A stretch of DNA of 64,000 nucleotides from assembly GCF_963678635.1 (NCBI RefSeq), contig NC_087066.1, positions 24,417,012 through 24,481,011 on the forward strand, in the 5' to 3' direction. Positions 10,640 to 22,091 of the stretch are shown here, piece by piece. Made by a program: the position numbers and the translations under genes. The notes below the pieces were generated by a model, which did not search any database, was not told where the DNA came from, and worked only from the letters and a program-made list of their open reading frames with translations. Position 1 is the first letter of the stretch. Every line of letters starts with the position of its first letter. The DNA comes from Symsagittifera roscoffensis. Lineage: Eukaryota > Xenacoelomorpha > Acoela > Convolutidae.

Positions 10640-11835
10640 TTATCTAGTTTTTCCGGAAGACCTTCAATTATTTTGTCATTCAAATATAATTTTTTCTCCA
10701 AATATGACTCCTCAAACTCCTGTAGTTTTCGAGATATGACGTTTTTTTTTGTGATTTCTTCAAAAATTTCACAGAAAACTTACATTTGAAATTTTTTTTC
10801 AAAGTTTGAAATTCCTAACCCTGTGGTTAAGTACTGCAAGGGTGGTCTTACGAGTTCCAAGTTGCAAATCTTGCGTCCAAATGCGACTGCTCAAATGCTT
10901 TTAGTTTATTAATTTGTTCAAAAAACTTATAGAAATATGAAGTTCACATCTCTATAGTGAGGCTCTCTCAGAGTACTCCTTGTAGTTGCAAGTTATGCCT
11001 CGGAATATGACTGCTCGAATCTTTTTACTCTTCCAGATATGAGGTTTTCTGTGAATTTTTTTTCAAAAATGTACAGAAAACTTAATTTTAAGTTTTTTAA
11101 ATTTGAAATTTCTAAGCCTGTAGTTGGGGGCCGTCAGGGAACTCAGGTCTTGCGAAACTTGCCTCCAAATATGGTTGCTCAAATTTTTCTTAAGGCGTCG
11201 TTTTAAATGGTTTTTTCATTAAAATTTTTTTTTAGAAAATTTAAATTGAAGTTTCTCAAAATTTGAAATCCCAACATTGTAGTTGGTTACTGTGAGGTTA
11301 CTCTCAAGAGTTGCAAATCTTGCGTTCAAATGCGACTGCTCAATTGCTTTAAGTTTCCGAGATGTGACGTTTTTTAGGTCATTTTAAAATTTCAAAAAAA
11401 CTGAGATATGAAACATTTCACAGTTTATGGTTTTTCAAAACTTGAATTTAAAAACTTGAATAGAAAATTTTTACGAAATTTGAAAATACCAACGCTGTAA
11501 TTGGGTGCTGTCAGAGTACACTCAAAGGATGCAGTTCTTATTTCCAATATATGCAGTTTTTTATGAGTTGCTAAAAATTCGGCTCTTTTCCAGTCCCCCC
11601 CTTTCAAAATACCGAGTTTTATGTTTGTTTTACGTGTTATTACGGCTAAATGCGTGATGTTACGCTGTAAAGTATGAAGAACAAATCTGTTCACAGTTGT
11701 CGATTTGTTCACCATGCCAATTTTCATTGCATTATGACAACGTTAAATAAGCTTTTCAAATTTGAATTTGAAAGGGGGGAACTGGAAAAGAGCCAAAAAT
11801 TCGAAACACCGGAGATGCGTTACGAGCTAGTTTAA
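10640..11835 (+). repeat. Degenerate tandem array, right copy
   Basis: Units of about 140-170 bp with the same landmarks as 2636-3495 recur near 10690, 10860, 10995, 11160 and 11310. The array ends in the same segment ('ctgtcagagtacactcaaa', 'ttttttatgagttg', 'caccgg.g.tgcgttac') as the left copy, in the same orientation. The MITE at 11581-11794 interrupts this terminal segment. Confidence 0.65.
11581..11794. mobile_element. 214-bp MITE with 28-bp TIRs and 8-bp target duplication
   Basis: The 5' end reads GGCTCTTTTCCAGT..., the 3' end is its reverse complement, and the inverted repeats agree over about 28 bp with one mismatch. It is flanked on both sides by AAAAATTC (11573-11580 and 11795-11802). 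The paralogous site near 3458-3476 lacks the insert and has a single copy of the target, so the boundaries are exact. An 8-bp duplication is typical of hAT, P and Merlin superfamilies; the GG terminus does not settle which. It encodes nothing. Confidence 0.85.
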
Positions 11836-12059
11836 GAAAAAATTGACGTTTAAGAAAAATAGAGAATTTTTAAAATTAGAGCCAAAAAACAGCGTTTCAC
11901 AGTGCAGCAGTAAGATTCTGTGACGAAAGTGATAATACTGCAAATAGTCGCGCTTCCTTGATATTTCAAAAGACTTATTAATCAAGCATGATTGTGTACT
12001 CGAGTTAGACAGCTTTAAAATACTATATTTAAGAGTCGATGAACCTAGTTCAGACTCTG

Positions 12060-13980
12060 ATAAAGGTCGTTATGATTTTTTGTTTGTTTTCAGAAAAAGT
12101 CTAAAAGTTTGTTCAGGCTCGAATTAGTTTTTTTTTGTGGTTTGACTTTTGATTTCTTTTAAAGTTCAGTTTATGTTAAAAAGAAGGCAAACTCCATTTT
12201 CGGACAGCAAAATTGTAAAGGTCACATTATCGAATTCTAGTTTCAGATTTCAAGTTTTTTTTTCAGATTTCCCTGCGAAATAAAAATTTTACCCAGTGAT
12301 CAAATTTTATCCAAATTGGGTTCATTTTATCACAAAAGTGTTAATCATAATTTCTAGAAATTTTAAAAGTTTTAATGCTATCTGTTTTTTTCTTGGATTT
12401 TCGTCGGTTTTGTTTTTCTGTTTAGTTGCGTTCATTGACTCTTTTCAACGGTCTGTTGCCTATGGTTTTCATTTTGTAAGCGAAAGACTGTTAAAATATA
12501 TTATAATTTCACTCGTTTATGGTGCTGAGCATTGCTGTCGTAGAAATCAAGTAGAAACTGTATGATACCATGAAAACGAAAGTCATTGCAATCTCAGATT
12601 AAACATTGTTGTCAAATTCTATTTGTACCTGCAATCAGATGCTGATTGAATTTCAAAATATTAATCGAAATTTAGGAAATGTTAATGATTAAAGATAGAT
12701 ACCTTTTAAGTTTATAAAACGAAGTGATTTCATTTCTATGTCATGATAATTTTTTGTTTTTCAAACAAACTTATTAAAGGTGCACTCATACTTATTAAAG
12801 CATTTATGATTCACTTGGGTGTGTCTGCACTTTTTGAGTTCAATTCCAATTCTACTGCTATTAGCTAGGTAAATTGCGCTCTTCTTTGTGAAAACAGAAA
12901 TGGCGCATGAAAACATGAACGACTTCTTGTTTCGAAAATGGACTTAAGTTTCGTAGATTTCCCAGCGGAATACAAAATTTGTCCATTTATCAAGTTTCGC
13001 TATTTAGGTTAATTTCATCAAAATCCTAAATTGGTCTTGAGATTAAAGAGCTCTAACCTGATACATTTCTTTGTTCGTCATTTTGAATTATTATTTTTTC
13101 GATTTTCTTGTTCTTTTATTCTTTTCCAGCCTTTTACTGGCTATGTTTATTGTTCTGATCTATGCTTATTGTTCTGATCACTTAACGATGTTAATGGAAA
13201 AACTAGGTCGTACTATGAGTTTGTCCTGCCGATTTTGACTTTCTCTAAGAAAGCTTGCAGCATACAGTTGTGGTATCATATAAAGACCATTCAGCTGTAA
13301 TTTGGATTTCAAAAAACTGATTTGAAGTCTCGAGAAAGATTGGCCTGAGTTCCTTCGATTTTGATTACGAAATTGGATGATACCGAAATTATATTGACAC
13401 TTTATTAATTTACTCTGCATTGACATTTTATTTAAAGGCATTCCATTTTTTTAAACGTTATTGAGCTATAATCCCCTCATTTTCTCTATCTCTATGTTTT
13501 TTTAACGTAATTATACCGTCCTTTACTAAAAGAATCAACCAGAAATTTAAAAAAATAATAATTTTTTTTTCGTCTTTGGTTTTTCTTTATTTAAATTATT
13601 GTGGTCGGAACATTCTGTGCAACTTGCCCAGCAACCGGCAACACTTGATTAAGTATTTTTTTTCAGTTATTGTCAAAAAAAGTTATGCAAATTATTAAGT
13701 GTTTAGGAAAAGTCTTCAAATTACCTATCACTTCAAATTACCTTTCACTCCATTTTTTTCAAAAATCCAGTAAGTTTTAGCTAAAAATAGTGCCAATCAT
13801 AAACTGTTCTCAAAATGCAAAGGATTTGTTTCAACGATAGGCCATCTGTTTTTTTTTTTCGTTCAAATTCGATAGTTTTTTTCCAAAAAAAATCTTTGTG
13901 TTTTTTCTGTTTACCTTTGTTCATTGGACTCTTTTCCAACTGTATGTTGGCTATGGTTTCATTTTGTTTAGTTTTCAAAA
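12060..13980 (+). repeat. Dispersed repeat family with GGCAAACTCCA motif, two or more copies
   Basis: The blocks 'agaaaaagtctaaaagttt', 'gacttttgatttcttt', 'aggcaaactcca', 'gacagcaaaattgtaaaggt' and 'cattgactcttttcaac' occur here (near 12095, 12185, 12430, 12860, 13130, 13920). They recur in other parts of the window at about 27580-27700, 30190-30480, 36290-36560, 48560-48800, 49850-50130 and, inverted, 60480-60870. No terminal repeats or coding capacity were seen; the type of element is unknown. Confidence 0.55.
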
Positions 13981-14764
13981 ACAGAAATTTATCCAGGAAA
14001 GTGTTTTTCTGTTATCCATAAAATTTTGTAGTTGGGAAAAATTGGATGGCTTATTTGCGTCTATGAATTAAAAATTTGACGAACTACGGCTTACGTTTTA
14101 TTGAAAATTTTTTTTTAGGCCTAGGGATCGTTTTTAAGCATCATTTTTTGATAATTTTAAATGTTTTCGTACGTTTTAGTTGTTTGTAGGGTGGGAAAAC
14201 AAAATCTATTTTCAGTGTCGGAAAAATCGACCCGAATTTGCTTCCAATTTTCAAATTAACTTACGGCGGAAGTATGGATAACTCAGTCGTGATTGCGTTT
14301 GAATTTTTTACCATATCTACTCACTCACCAACCTAAAAGACCACTGTGGTTTTATAACCCGTTTGGCCCAACCAAACCTAAAATTTGCCTCTAGCGCAAT
14401 AAATACTAATTTTGTTGGGCGTGACAAAAAACAGGATTTGTTTTGGTCACAACTATCAAAACTGGCTCAGACCATTTGGTCATAATGCTCGGAAAATCAA
14501 TTTGGTCGACCTGAAGAAAAGGTCAGTTTAAATAAAAGTTCGTCAACATTTTCTCGAAAGTTTTTTGAACCTCCCAGAAACCTGCTTGACACCTCCCAGA
14601 AACTCTTCAGTTTTCTAACTCTAAGGGATTTGTTAAGTAATTGCCGGTTTGAGGAGATAGTTTTTTAGAACATATAAACTAGCGGGTCGTAGGGCTAGCT
14701 TTTCGTTTCACCCCAAGCCAAGGTTTTTGGTGTCTACAGTATAATACTAGAGATTTTTCGTGTC

Positions 14765-14880
14765 TAATTACCCTTGCGATAAGCAAGGGTATTGCAATCG
14801 GGTACTAGAATTTTCCCTCGTGAGTAACTGTGTTCACAGGGCTCATCTCCTGGAGGCATATTTTGAGCATGTTAGCCTTT
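14765..14880 (+). repeat. Repeat terminus with perfect hairpin
   Basis: 'acccttgcgataagcaagggt' folds into a 7-bp stem and is followed by 'attgcaatcgggtactag' and 'ttcacagggctcatctcct'. A second copy with a different loop ('acccttgttataagcaagggt') is at 50211-50290. The conserved stem with a changed loop suggests a structured end of a dispersed element. Confidence 0.5.
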
Positions 14881-16089
14881 TAAATATCTGGCCGAATCGA
14901 AATTCGCTTTTTAGTTTGGTTGTGTTTTTACCGACTCGATTTGTTATGTTTTTATTCTCGTACTTTTATTTTTCTAATTTCCTTTTTTCGGCTTTATAGA
15001 TTTTGAACTAGTTTAAATCGACTTAGTGGCTCTTTAACGCGTCGGTTGAGAACCGAAAAAAAATCTTTTGACCGTTGTGTTTTCTGAGGAAGGGAGACTT
15101 GAAGTTTTAAATTATTTTTGAAGTTTTTATACTGTTTTCGAATTGAAGCGTGTCTGCTCTGGAAGTTTCGGCTTCGTCACCACTTGCTGATAATACATTC
15201 AATTATTTTTCTGGTAGTATATGGCGTTAAGATGAAACAACTGCTTGAGATGGCAAATGCTTGTTGTTCAAATCCGGCCTGAACCTATTTTTAGTGTTTT
15301 TTCAGATTCGTCTGTCTGTTTATTTTTAACGGCTTGGCTCCCATAGCCTGAGTTTTTAAGAAGGTTCAGCTTTCTTCGAAGCTAATTATCACCCATTTTT
15401 GAGATGACAAAGCCCAGGAGTTCCATTCCAGTCGAGGACCGTTTTTTAAGCAAACTGAAAATTATCGACTGGTTTTGATTTTGCCTATCTGCTTATTTTT
15501 GTCAGCTTAGCTCAGCACAGGACTTTTTTGACACTTCGGTTTTTTCTAGCACTCTGAAAGCTTCTTGTAAAGCTTCTTATGGTACATGTAATTTTGTTCC
15601 GGATGTTTTGGGCTTTGTTGAGTTTTTAAGAACGAATTTTGAAGATTTTGTATTTAATTTTATTTAATTCTCTTTTCAATTTATTGGATCATAGTCATTC
15701 ATTTTTCTATCGCAAGTGGTGTGAAGCTCAGCTCAGCTTTGCCTCTGTGTAAAAATTTGGGCTAATTCTAGCATTTTTGGCGGTCATGAATATCAAATTA
15801 AATCAGATGTACATGTCTGGTTGTCTCATTGAACAAAATGTATTAAAAACTGATGATTTTGCTCTTGGATGAATTTAAGATTTGCGTTATTGTTCCGATC
15901 ACCGAAGATGAGAAGGACCTTCTTACTGGGGTTTTTCTCGAAAGTTCAGATAACCACAAGAAGGGTCAAGTGGAATCAAGTAATGCTATTGCAGCCATTT
16001 TAGTTTGGATTCATCAACAGTTCTTTACAAAAATCAGACTCAAAACCTTATTTCGTGTTTGATTTTAATTGAAATTAGTCTGTGATTAC

Positions 16090-16435
16090 ACTTATGAGCG
16101 TTAGTTTATTAGTACAAATGTTCTTTTTTCCTAGTCTACTTCGCAAATAAAAGTGTTCACTTATTTGGTGGCGCTTTTGCTATAATCACGATCTGTAGCA
16201 TTGGAAGTTTCATAGCATCTGTTCTCTGATTTATTTGTGGCTGGTGTTTGTGATTTATTAAGCGTCCGTGGCTGGTTTTTTTTTGTGTGAGACTCATAAT
16301 CTTTAGGCGGTAGATCGAATCCGAGACGTAGCCGAGTTTGAACTAATTCGAGGCTTCTACTTTTTCTGATTGCACTTTAAAGAGCTGCTTTTTGTCGTGT
16401 TCTGGGCAGTGTTTGCGAAGCGCAGCTTTGCCTCT
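16090..16435 (+). repeat. tRNA-derived SINE, family B, longest copy
   Basis: Starts near 'attacacttatgagcgt', contains 'cttcgcaaataaaagtgttc', a B-box-like 'gtagatcgaatccgaga' near 16311, 'actaattcgaggctt', 'tttttgtcgtgttctgg' and the 3' hairpin 'gcgaagcgcagctttgcctct'. The 3' tail matches that of family A SINEs at 27861-28414 and elsewhere. Confidence 0.6.
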
Positions 16436-16679
16436 CTGTTGAAATACTACACTGTGCTCTTTGTTCAGCAACTAGCCATTTTTCAATAAGTAAGACTGCT
16501 ACAAAGTTTGTATTTTTAGGCATGTGGTTTTTATTCCCACTTTCGAAGAAAGTAAGGAATATATATGTTCGCGGTGTTTTTTTTTCATTCAGACCATATC
16601 TCCAAAATTTTTCTCTCAAGGGATGAATCCATGCTAAGATCCCTTAATCAAAGAGTCCACCTCTGTACCGTGTTGAGTT

Positions 16680-16985
16680 ATCGATTTTTGGCTGACTGAC
16701 CCTAAAGTTTTTCTAAAGGCGCCGAGCCAATATGTACTAATTTTTAAGGAGCGTTGGCCAAAAAATTGCGATGTTTTGGTCAAAATTTTACAGAAGGGCC
16801 TAAAAACGCCTTTTTGGCCTGTTTTTCACGCATTTGCCTGCGGCGCCGAAATTTCGGTCAGAATAGAGTCTTTATAAAGATTTGGGAGAGCTCAGAAAAT
16901 CAATTGGTCGGTCTAAAAAGTTCGATTTTTTGTCGGAAGTCCGCCCCACCATTAATTTATAAAATCTGCCCCTGAATTCGTGGAT
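16680..16985 (-). mobile_element. hAT-like MITE fragment
   Basis: Contains 'gactgaccctaaagttttt', 'ggcgccgagccaatatgta', 'cctgcggcgccgaaa', 'gggagagctcagaaaatca' and ends near 'aaaatctgcccctg', matching the family at 41910-42720 and 63350-63698. Ends are partly eroded. Confidence 0.55.
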
Positions 16986-17417
16986 TTTTGTGTTCCCAGA
17001 AGGAATGTACTCACAAGTAGACTTCTGGATTACAGAGAGCTGTGAAACGCTCACTACTATACGAAACGTGACTATAAGAGCGCTTTGATGCTGAAAGTGT
17101 AACGCGCATTATTTACACGTGGCGAAGTATCCCGCACTACAAAATCGTTCCAAATGCCCTTGAGGCAATCTAATTGGTCTTATTATTTCCATACACGACT
17201 TAAAATTCATAGTTTGTCAATATTTCCTTAACCAAAAACTAGTCGAGACCAGTTTGTGGACAGTCAGAACAGTCAGGGTTTTACCCTGATACGAGCAGTC
17301 TTGTTTCAATATCGATTTAATTGATAGTAAATAAAACTAGTATGTTGACAGAATGCGCCTTGGGTCATGCATAGGAGCGTCCAAGTTTCAGGAGAATCAG
17401 AGTAAGTCGAGAAAACT

Positions 17418-17575
17418 TGTGAGGCGACAATTCATAACAGGTGACAATTCGTAACAAGCGACTTTTCGTAACAGAGCGGGGAACTCTGATTCACATGCAG
17501 CATTCATCTCATGCCGGATTTAAGCGCAGTAATGGCCTTGTTACGAAATATCGCCTGTTACGAAATATCACTTAC
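17418..17575. mobile_element. Miniature foldback element with 10-bp target duplication
   Basis: A 17-bp unit (consensus GYGAYWWTTCGTAACAR) is present three times in direct orientation at 17424-17474 and twice inverted at 17538-17571, separated by about 63 bp of other sequence. The element is flanked by a perfect 10-bp direct repeat CGAGAAAACT (17408-17417 and 17576-17585). Inverted ends made of tandem subrepeats are characteristic of foldback transposons, and 9-10-bp duplications of FB and Mutator-like elements. It has no coding capacity. Confidence 0.75.
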
Positions 17576-17675
17576 CGAGAAAACTAAATGAATCAGCAAA
17601 AGCTTCAACTACCTTCTGCCTTGTGATAAGGGCAGATTAAAATTAATTGGGCATTAGAAAATTAATTGGGCAATT

Positions 17676-17830
17676 GAGAAATCAATGATCAATTGTTTGG
17701 CACAACCCGAAGTTTAATTATAATTAATTGTACAATCAATTTATGGGAATGTTAGAAATCAATTATCAATTGTTTGGCACAACCCGAAGTTTAATTATAA
17801 TTAATTGTACAATTAATTGCAAGCACGAAA
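17676..17830. repeat. Two-copy tandem repeat, 77-bp period
   Basis: 'caattgtttggcacaacccg' followed by 'aagtttaattataattaatt' occurs at about 17690-17740 and again 77 bp later, with few differences. It is very rich in AATT/TTAATT and lies inside a region (17630-18180) where the motif 'caattaattg' recurs. Confidence 0.7.
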
Positions 17831-18278
17831 CATCATTCTTGGTTAACAACTTTTGACACGTTCATTGTCGCAGTATTTTTTAAAATTAACACATTTTCCA
17901 GGTTTTGATGGTCTTCTCGCTGATGGTCTTGTCACCAATTTTTTTTGATCTGAAATCTATGTTTTTTTTTCTTCATCGGAAAGAGTTCAATTGTAGTTTT
18001 TGAGGTTTTGTTATGGTGTTCTCAAATGTGCGGGTATTTCTAAGAAATTAGTTTGAAAAAATTATTGCAATTAATTGGTAGAGCGCAATCAATTACTTGT
18101 AATTGGACAGGAATAGCAATCAATAGTTAATTGCAATGAAAATTTCAATTAATTGCAGTTATTTGCAATGACCATTAAATTTTGACCTGCCTGCTTGTGA
18201 CGGCCTATAGCCATCATTAGTCATTTCACCGAAAGCTAATCGATGTTTTGAACTTATATCTGTACTTTTCATTTTATT

Positions 18279-18812
18279 GTTCCGACTTTCGATACGAAAG
18301 TAACGGAATATTTGTGCTCGGGGTGGGTTTTTTTTTCTTCAGACAAATTTCGACTTTTTAACAAGCCATTTTTGACAAAAAAAAATTATATCATTCGAAA
18401 GCTATTGTTGTCTTGAGCTTAAATTTGAAAAGATATTTTACCTGTGACCATTTTTCGTTAAGTTATGGGGGTTTAAAGATTGCCATTTTGACCAATTTGG
18501 GACAATTAACGCGCGATATATTTCGCGCTATTAACGCGTAAGCGGATATTTAATCCGTCTTAGAAATCGTTCCAAATTGGTTGAAAGAAGCTTATTTGCC
18601 ATAATTGATTTGTTACAAGGAGTGAAATCTATCCTTTTGTACTTTATATGGCGTGTGGGGGGATGTTTTTCATGAAAAAAGTTTCAAATTTTAGAAAAAA
18701 AAAATTTAATTTTATTTTATTACATTTAATTTTTTTTGTTATTACTGCTCCATAAACCTCAAAAGGCAGTCGGAACATCCAGGGCTTCGCCCTGATACGA
18801 GCAGTCTTGTTT
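18279..18812 (+). mobile_element. HINE-like non-autonomous element, family 1
   Basis: Begins TGTTCCGAC with an immediate hairpin CTTTCGATACGAAAG and 'taacggaatatttgtgctcg'. Ends with GTCGGAACA, then a hairpin CAGGGCTTCGCCCTG, then 'atacgagcagtcttgttt'. A second full copy is at 57732-58225 and 3'/5' fragments at 17258-17312 and 16531-16600. The layout (subterminal inverted repeat TGTTCCGAC/GTCGGAACA plus a 3' hairpin) resembles DINE-1/HINE elements mobilised by Helentrons. No coding region. Confidence 0.6.
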
Positions 18813-19077
18813 ATTTTTGTTGTCAAAATTTTACTTTATATGTTTACAGCTTCTTTCGGTGGCTGATTTAGTGATCTCATGTTTGATTATTTTATTGTAC
18901 AAACATGGGATGTCAAAGATTGACTGTATAGATAGCTCTGAGTGAGTCTTGTAACCACGTCAGAGAGCTAAAATAGTAATTCAAAATCAGTATTATTGGA
19001 GCACCTTCTCATATGCCTGTCGGCAATGCATTTACTGAAATCGTTTTTCAAGATGTTAGTTGGATGCATGGTGGAAA

Positions 19078-19502
19078 ATGAATCATGCAAGAGAGTCATC
19101 TGCCCCAAGTACGACATTGTTTTGCATACCGAGTAGCCTAATTCAAAGGATATGCCAAAATCTTATCGACGATAATCATTCAACGTACAACTTTAGTGCG
19201 GCTTCAAAAGATGTCAGAAACTTCGCAGCCACATGCAGTCATTTTAACAACATAGTAGTTTCATCCAACTTGAAACTTCCATACGTCTTTGATGGCATAA
19301 CTGAAATTAGTGAGAATCACTGGAAATTCTTAGAAATTGTAGCTGGTCGTTTTCAATGGAAAATAGACAAGTTACCCATCGTTTTCCGATTCAATTTTTC
19401 CAACACAATTTTTATTATCTTTCATTTTATGAAATATTTTGATAAGCTATTGAATTTGGAATTGAAAATACTTCAAGTGTGCTTGGATAGCAAAGAAAGC
19501 CG
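19078..19502 (+). CDS. F-box-like N-terminal exon (possible gene remnant)
   Basis: An open frame with an upstream ATG at 19078 encodes about 141 residues and ends at a good donor (cg|gtaagt, GT at 19503, phase 2). The pattern L-F-C-I-P-S-S-L-I-Q-R-I-C-Q-N-L followed by N-F-A-A-T-C-S-H-F-N-N-I-V resembles an F-box (Pro after a hydrophobic, paired hydrophobics, then a C-x2-hydrophobic helix). F-box proteins recruit substrates to SCF ubiquitin ligases. The family is divergent and the call is by pattern only. LRR-like exons further right (26364-26890) may belong to the same gene, but intervening TE insertions make an intact gene doubtful. Confidence 0.45.
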
Positions 19503-20231
19503 GTAAGTCAGGGTTCAGGCGTGTTCAAATAGAAATATAAGACTAAAATAGTTATTGCGAGCTAGAAAAATTTACTGCTGAACAATTCAAATGGAGAAAA
19601 ATTTACTGTTAAGTTGCATGATCTCTTCACAAGAATACCTTATAGGGCCAAACGAAACGGCACATATAGAAGAAAAAGACTGCTCATATATCAGGACAAA
19701 GCCTTGAAGGTTTCGACTGTCCCGTAGCTGTCCTCGAATAATTTTTATTTGATAAAATTTTGATATATTATGAATTATGGACTGCCAATATCAAACATAA
19801 AATAAAGTGCTTAAATTTGAGTCTAATTGAAGGTTACCGTTCGACTAGCATAGAAGTTTGAAAACATGAAAATGAATTGACTAGCATAACTTTTATTGCA
19901 ATATTTCTTAAGAATAAAAACAACAAAAATAATCCGTCTAAATTGAAAGATGCATTTCTGAGCAATAGAAATTTGAGCGAATGAGAAACTAAGCAATCAA
20001 CGAGCAAGCGAATTTCCTTTTGTCACATAAATCGTGATCAGTCATTTCCCGACCTGTTATGGCTTCAATCGAACTTTTATCGACGCGCAAATTGTGAATT
20101 GGTGAAAAAAACTGATTTACATGTATGTTTTTGTGTTAAACGATTTTAGATTTGACTACTAATGAATTTTGTGTGTTGATTTTTATGCTAGTCGATACGG
20201 TTTTTAATTTTAAAAGTTTCGCCTTATTCAG

Positions 20232-20277
20232 GGGTGATTCTCATGGGTGCAGGACCGAATTAGTGAAAGACTCACAG
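20232..20277 (+). CDS. Possible 46-bp exon after the F-box-like exon
   Basis: The segment is bounded by acceptor tattcag and donor cag|gtaaag. Its one leading base completes the codon left by the donor at 19503, and its frame is then open for 15 codons. It is too short to assign; it is listed because phase and both splice sites agree. Confidence 0.25.
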
Positions 20278-20583
20278 GTAAAGGACCGAAAACAAAAAAT
20301 TCGAAAGCCAATTATTAAAATAATAGTAATCATAATAAATTGTTTTCAGGCAGTAAATACAAAAGTTAACAAATTGACATTTAAGTAAAATTACAGCTGC
20401 TTGAGAGATCATAATTGGATCTACAGATTCGTTTTCAGGTGTCTTTGAGCGGAAAAAGTCACTTTTTTCTTACTCTAACATGATTTGAGAACAATAATGT
20501 CTCAATTGCCGTTGAATTACATTAAGCAATACTTTGCTTCTTTTATAACGAAACTCTTGAAAATATAAAATTTGGTTAAAATA

Positions 20584-20770
20584 CCTCTCCCCTAAAGCTA
20601 TTTAGGGGGGGTGTTTAGTTGGTTCAAAGCTGGATTTTTCAACCAATCAGAATTGAGCTTTTTACACGCTGCGCTGAGCCAATTTAGCTTAAATTTATTA
20701 TAGGGGAGGAAGATGTTAACTTGGTCTAGTTAGGGAATAGAATGTTAACTTATCCAAAATTTGTTCCAAT
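20584..20770. repeat. MITE-like repeat with CTCCCCTAAA termini
   Basis: 'ctcccctaaagctattta' followed by a G-run, and about 120 bp later 'ataggggagg' and 'tgttaacttggtct', recall the inverted repeat at 62150-62307 and the motif 'ggaatgttaacta' near 42870. Ends are not resolved. Confidence 0.35.
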
Positions 20771-21181
20771 TCGCCGGCGGTCAGTGGCATTTTGGAAATT
20801 TTCCATATTTCTGCCGTTTTTATTCGGGCAACATCAATATATCAAGTTCCTTAAAATATTTTCATTATTTAAGATTTTCATGCTTTAGCTTTCATTCCAA
20901 ATTCTAGAATACTGAAATCTGATTGGCTGATTTATGTTTTCGCCCATTCCACCTCAATTCAGTTTGAATCGATTATGAGAGCGTCATAATTGGCCTAATT
21001 AAATTGCGCGTTTTAACTATTAAATATCAATCGAGCCTTTCCAACCGCATTTAGGCTAGTGGCAAGCAAACTCTCTTGACAATCAAAAGATGTAAGGGTC
21101 GATACCCAAACGCATCAACTTATAATCCTCAATTTCTTTGAAAAAATTGAGGAAGAGATGGGGTAATTGAACGAGATTTCC

Positions 21182-21457
21182 ATGAAATGCCAGGATATTA
21201 ATGTAAATTGCGATCAACTGTGTTATATTCATTTTGAACACCCCTGTAGGCGTGATATTGCATCAACGAGTTTAACTCAGTTCAATACTTTCATTGGACC
21301 TAAAACAGCTTTGGTTGTCGATACTATGTCTAATTTGAGCCATTTGCCCAAGAAGTGGGCAGTAACACAAGCTTCCATGCTTACCAATAGTTCAAACATT
21401 GAAAACAACATGCAAAATACCGGCATTGAAAAAAATGCAACATGGGAAACAATTCGG
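21182..21457 (+). CDS. Exon-like ORF of unknown function
   Basis: From ATG 21182 the frame is open for 92 codons and runs into a donor-like cg|gtaatg at 21458 in the same phase as the exon at 19502. Composition is balanced and richer in Cys near the start than surrounding AT-rich ORFs. There is no convincing acceptor upstream: the upstream frame stops at 21164, so it would have to be a first exon. I recognise no domain; it may be part of the same F-box-like locus or a chance ORF. Confidence 0.3.
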
Positions 21458-22091
21458 TAATGGCGACAGTTCAACTAAAATGCTCCTCGAATCTAGTCAA
21501 ATATAGCTGCGCACCGATTACGCGTGACCCTGCCCTGCCTCTTTTAAAAAATATTGATTAAATTACAAAATATTGATAACTTTCAAAAGAGCAGGAAATA
21601 CGATGCATGTTTTTTCTGGACGATAACAAAGAACCATTCTGGTACTTTGTTCTTATGTTTTGGGGGTTAATAAGTCAGTTGGGGCACAACTGTAGTATAT
21701 GTGAGCATCGCATTTCATTAATTTAACTATAAGTCTTTTGCATTTAACAAATCTTACTTTTTTGTCTTTTAGTTTTAAGCCAAAACATTTCAGCAAAGTT
21801 TAACAAATTTGTGGTTTATATTTTACAGGACCAAATGTTTCTAAGTTTTTGTAATTTGCTGATCGTTGATTTTGAGCTGGGGTTGTCTTTGAACCATATT
21901 TTTTCAAGCACATTTTTCAACATTATAAACTAGTTTATAATTAAGTTTTAGTTTTCAGTTTTAGAATGACATATCTAAAATTTGTAATGGTGCAGGAAAT
22001 TAAGTTACAAATCTCGTATAATTACCTCTTTTACAGTTTTTTGCCTTAGCATTCATTGGGCTTAAATGTTTTCGGCGTTTATTGGTTGTTG

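Larger units (their letters stand above)
10421..19059. other. Long intergenic stretch without a supported gene
   Basis: Between the acyltransferase stop and the F-box-like exon I see only repeats: array 10640-11835, MITE 11581-11794, dispersed repeat 12060-13980, hairpin 14765-14880, SINE 16090-16435, MITE 16680-16985, foldback 17418-17575, tandem 17676-17830 and HINE-like 18279-18812. The ORFs here are 60-100 codons, AT-rich and lack family motifs or coherent splice sites. Confidence 0.55.

Noticed and set aside
13781-14021. ORFs rich in Phe or Lys on opposite strands
   Set aside because: Poly-T/poly-A low complexity inside a dispersed repeat; composition is not protein-like.
17418-17830. 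CRISPR-like short repeats
   Set aside because: The 17-bp units are contiguous and inverted, and the 77-bp repeat is a two-copy tandem; there are no regular unique spacers and the genome is eukaryotic.
18279-18812. Canonical Helitron
   Set aside because: No 5' TC or 3' CTRR terminus; the subterminal inverted pair and hairpin fit a Helentron/HINE layout better.
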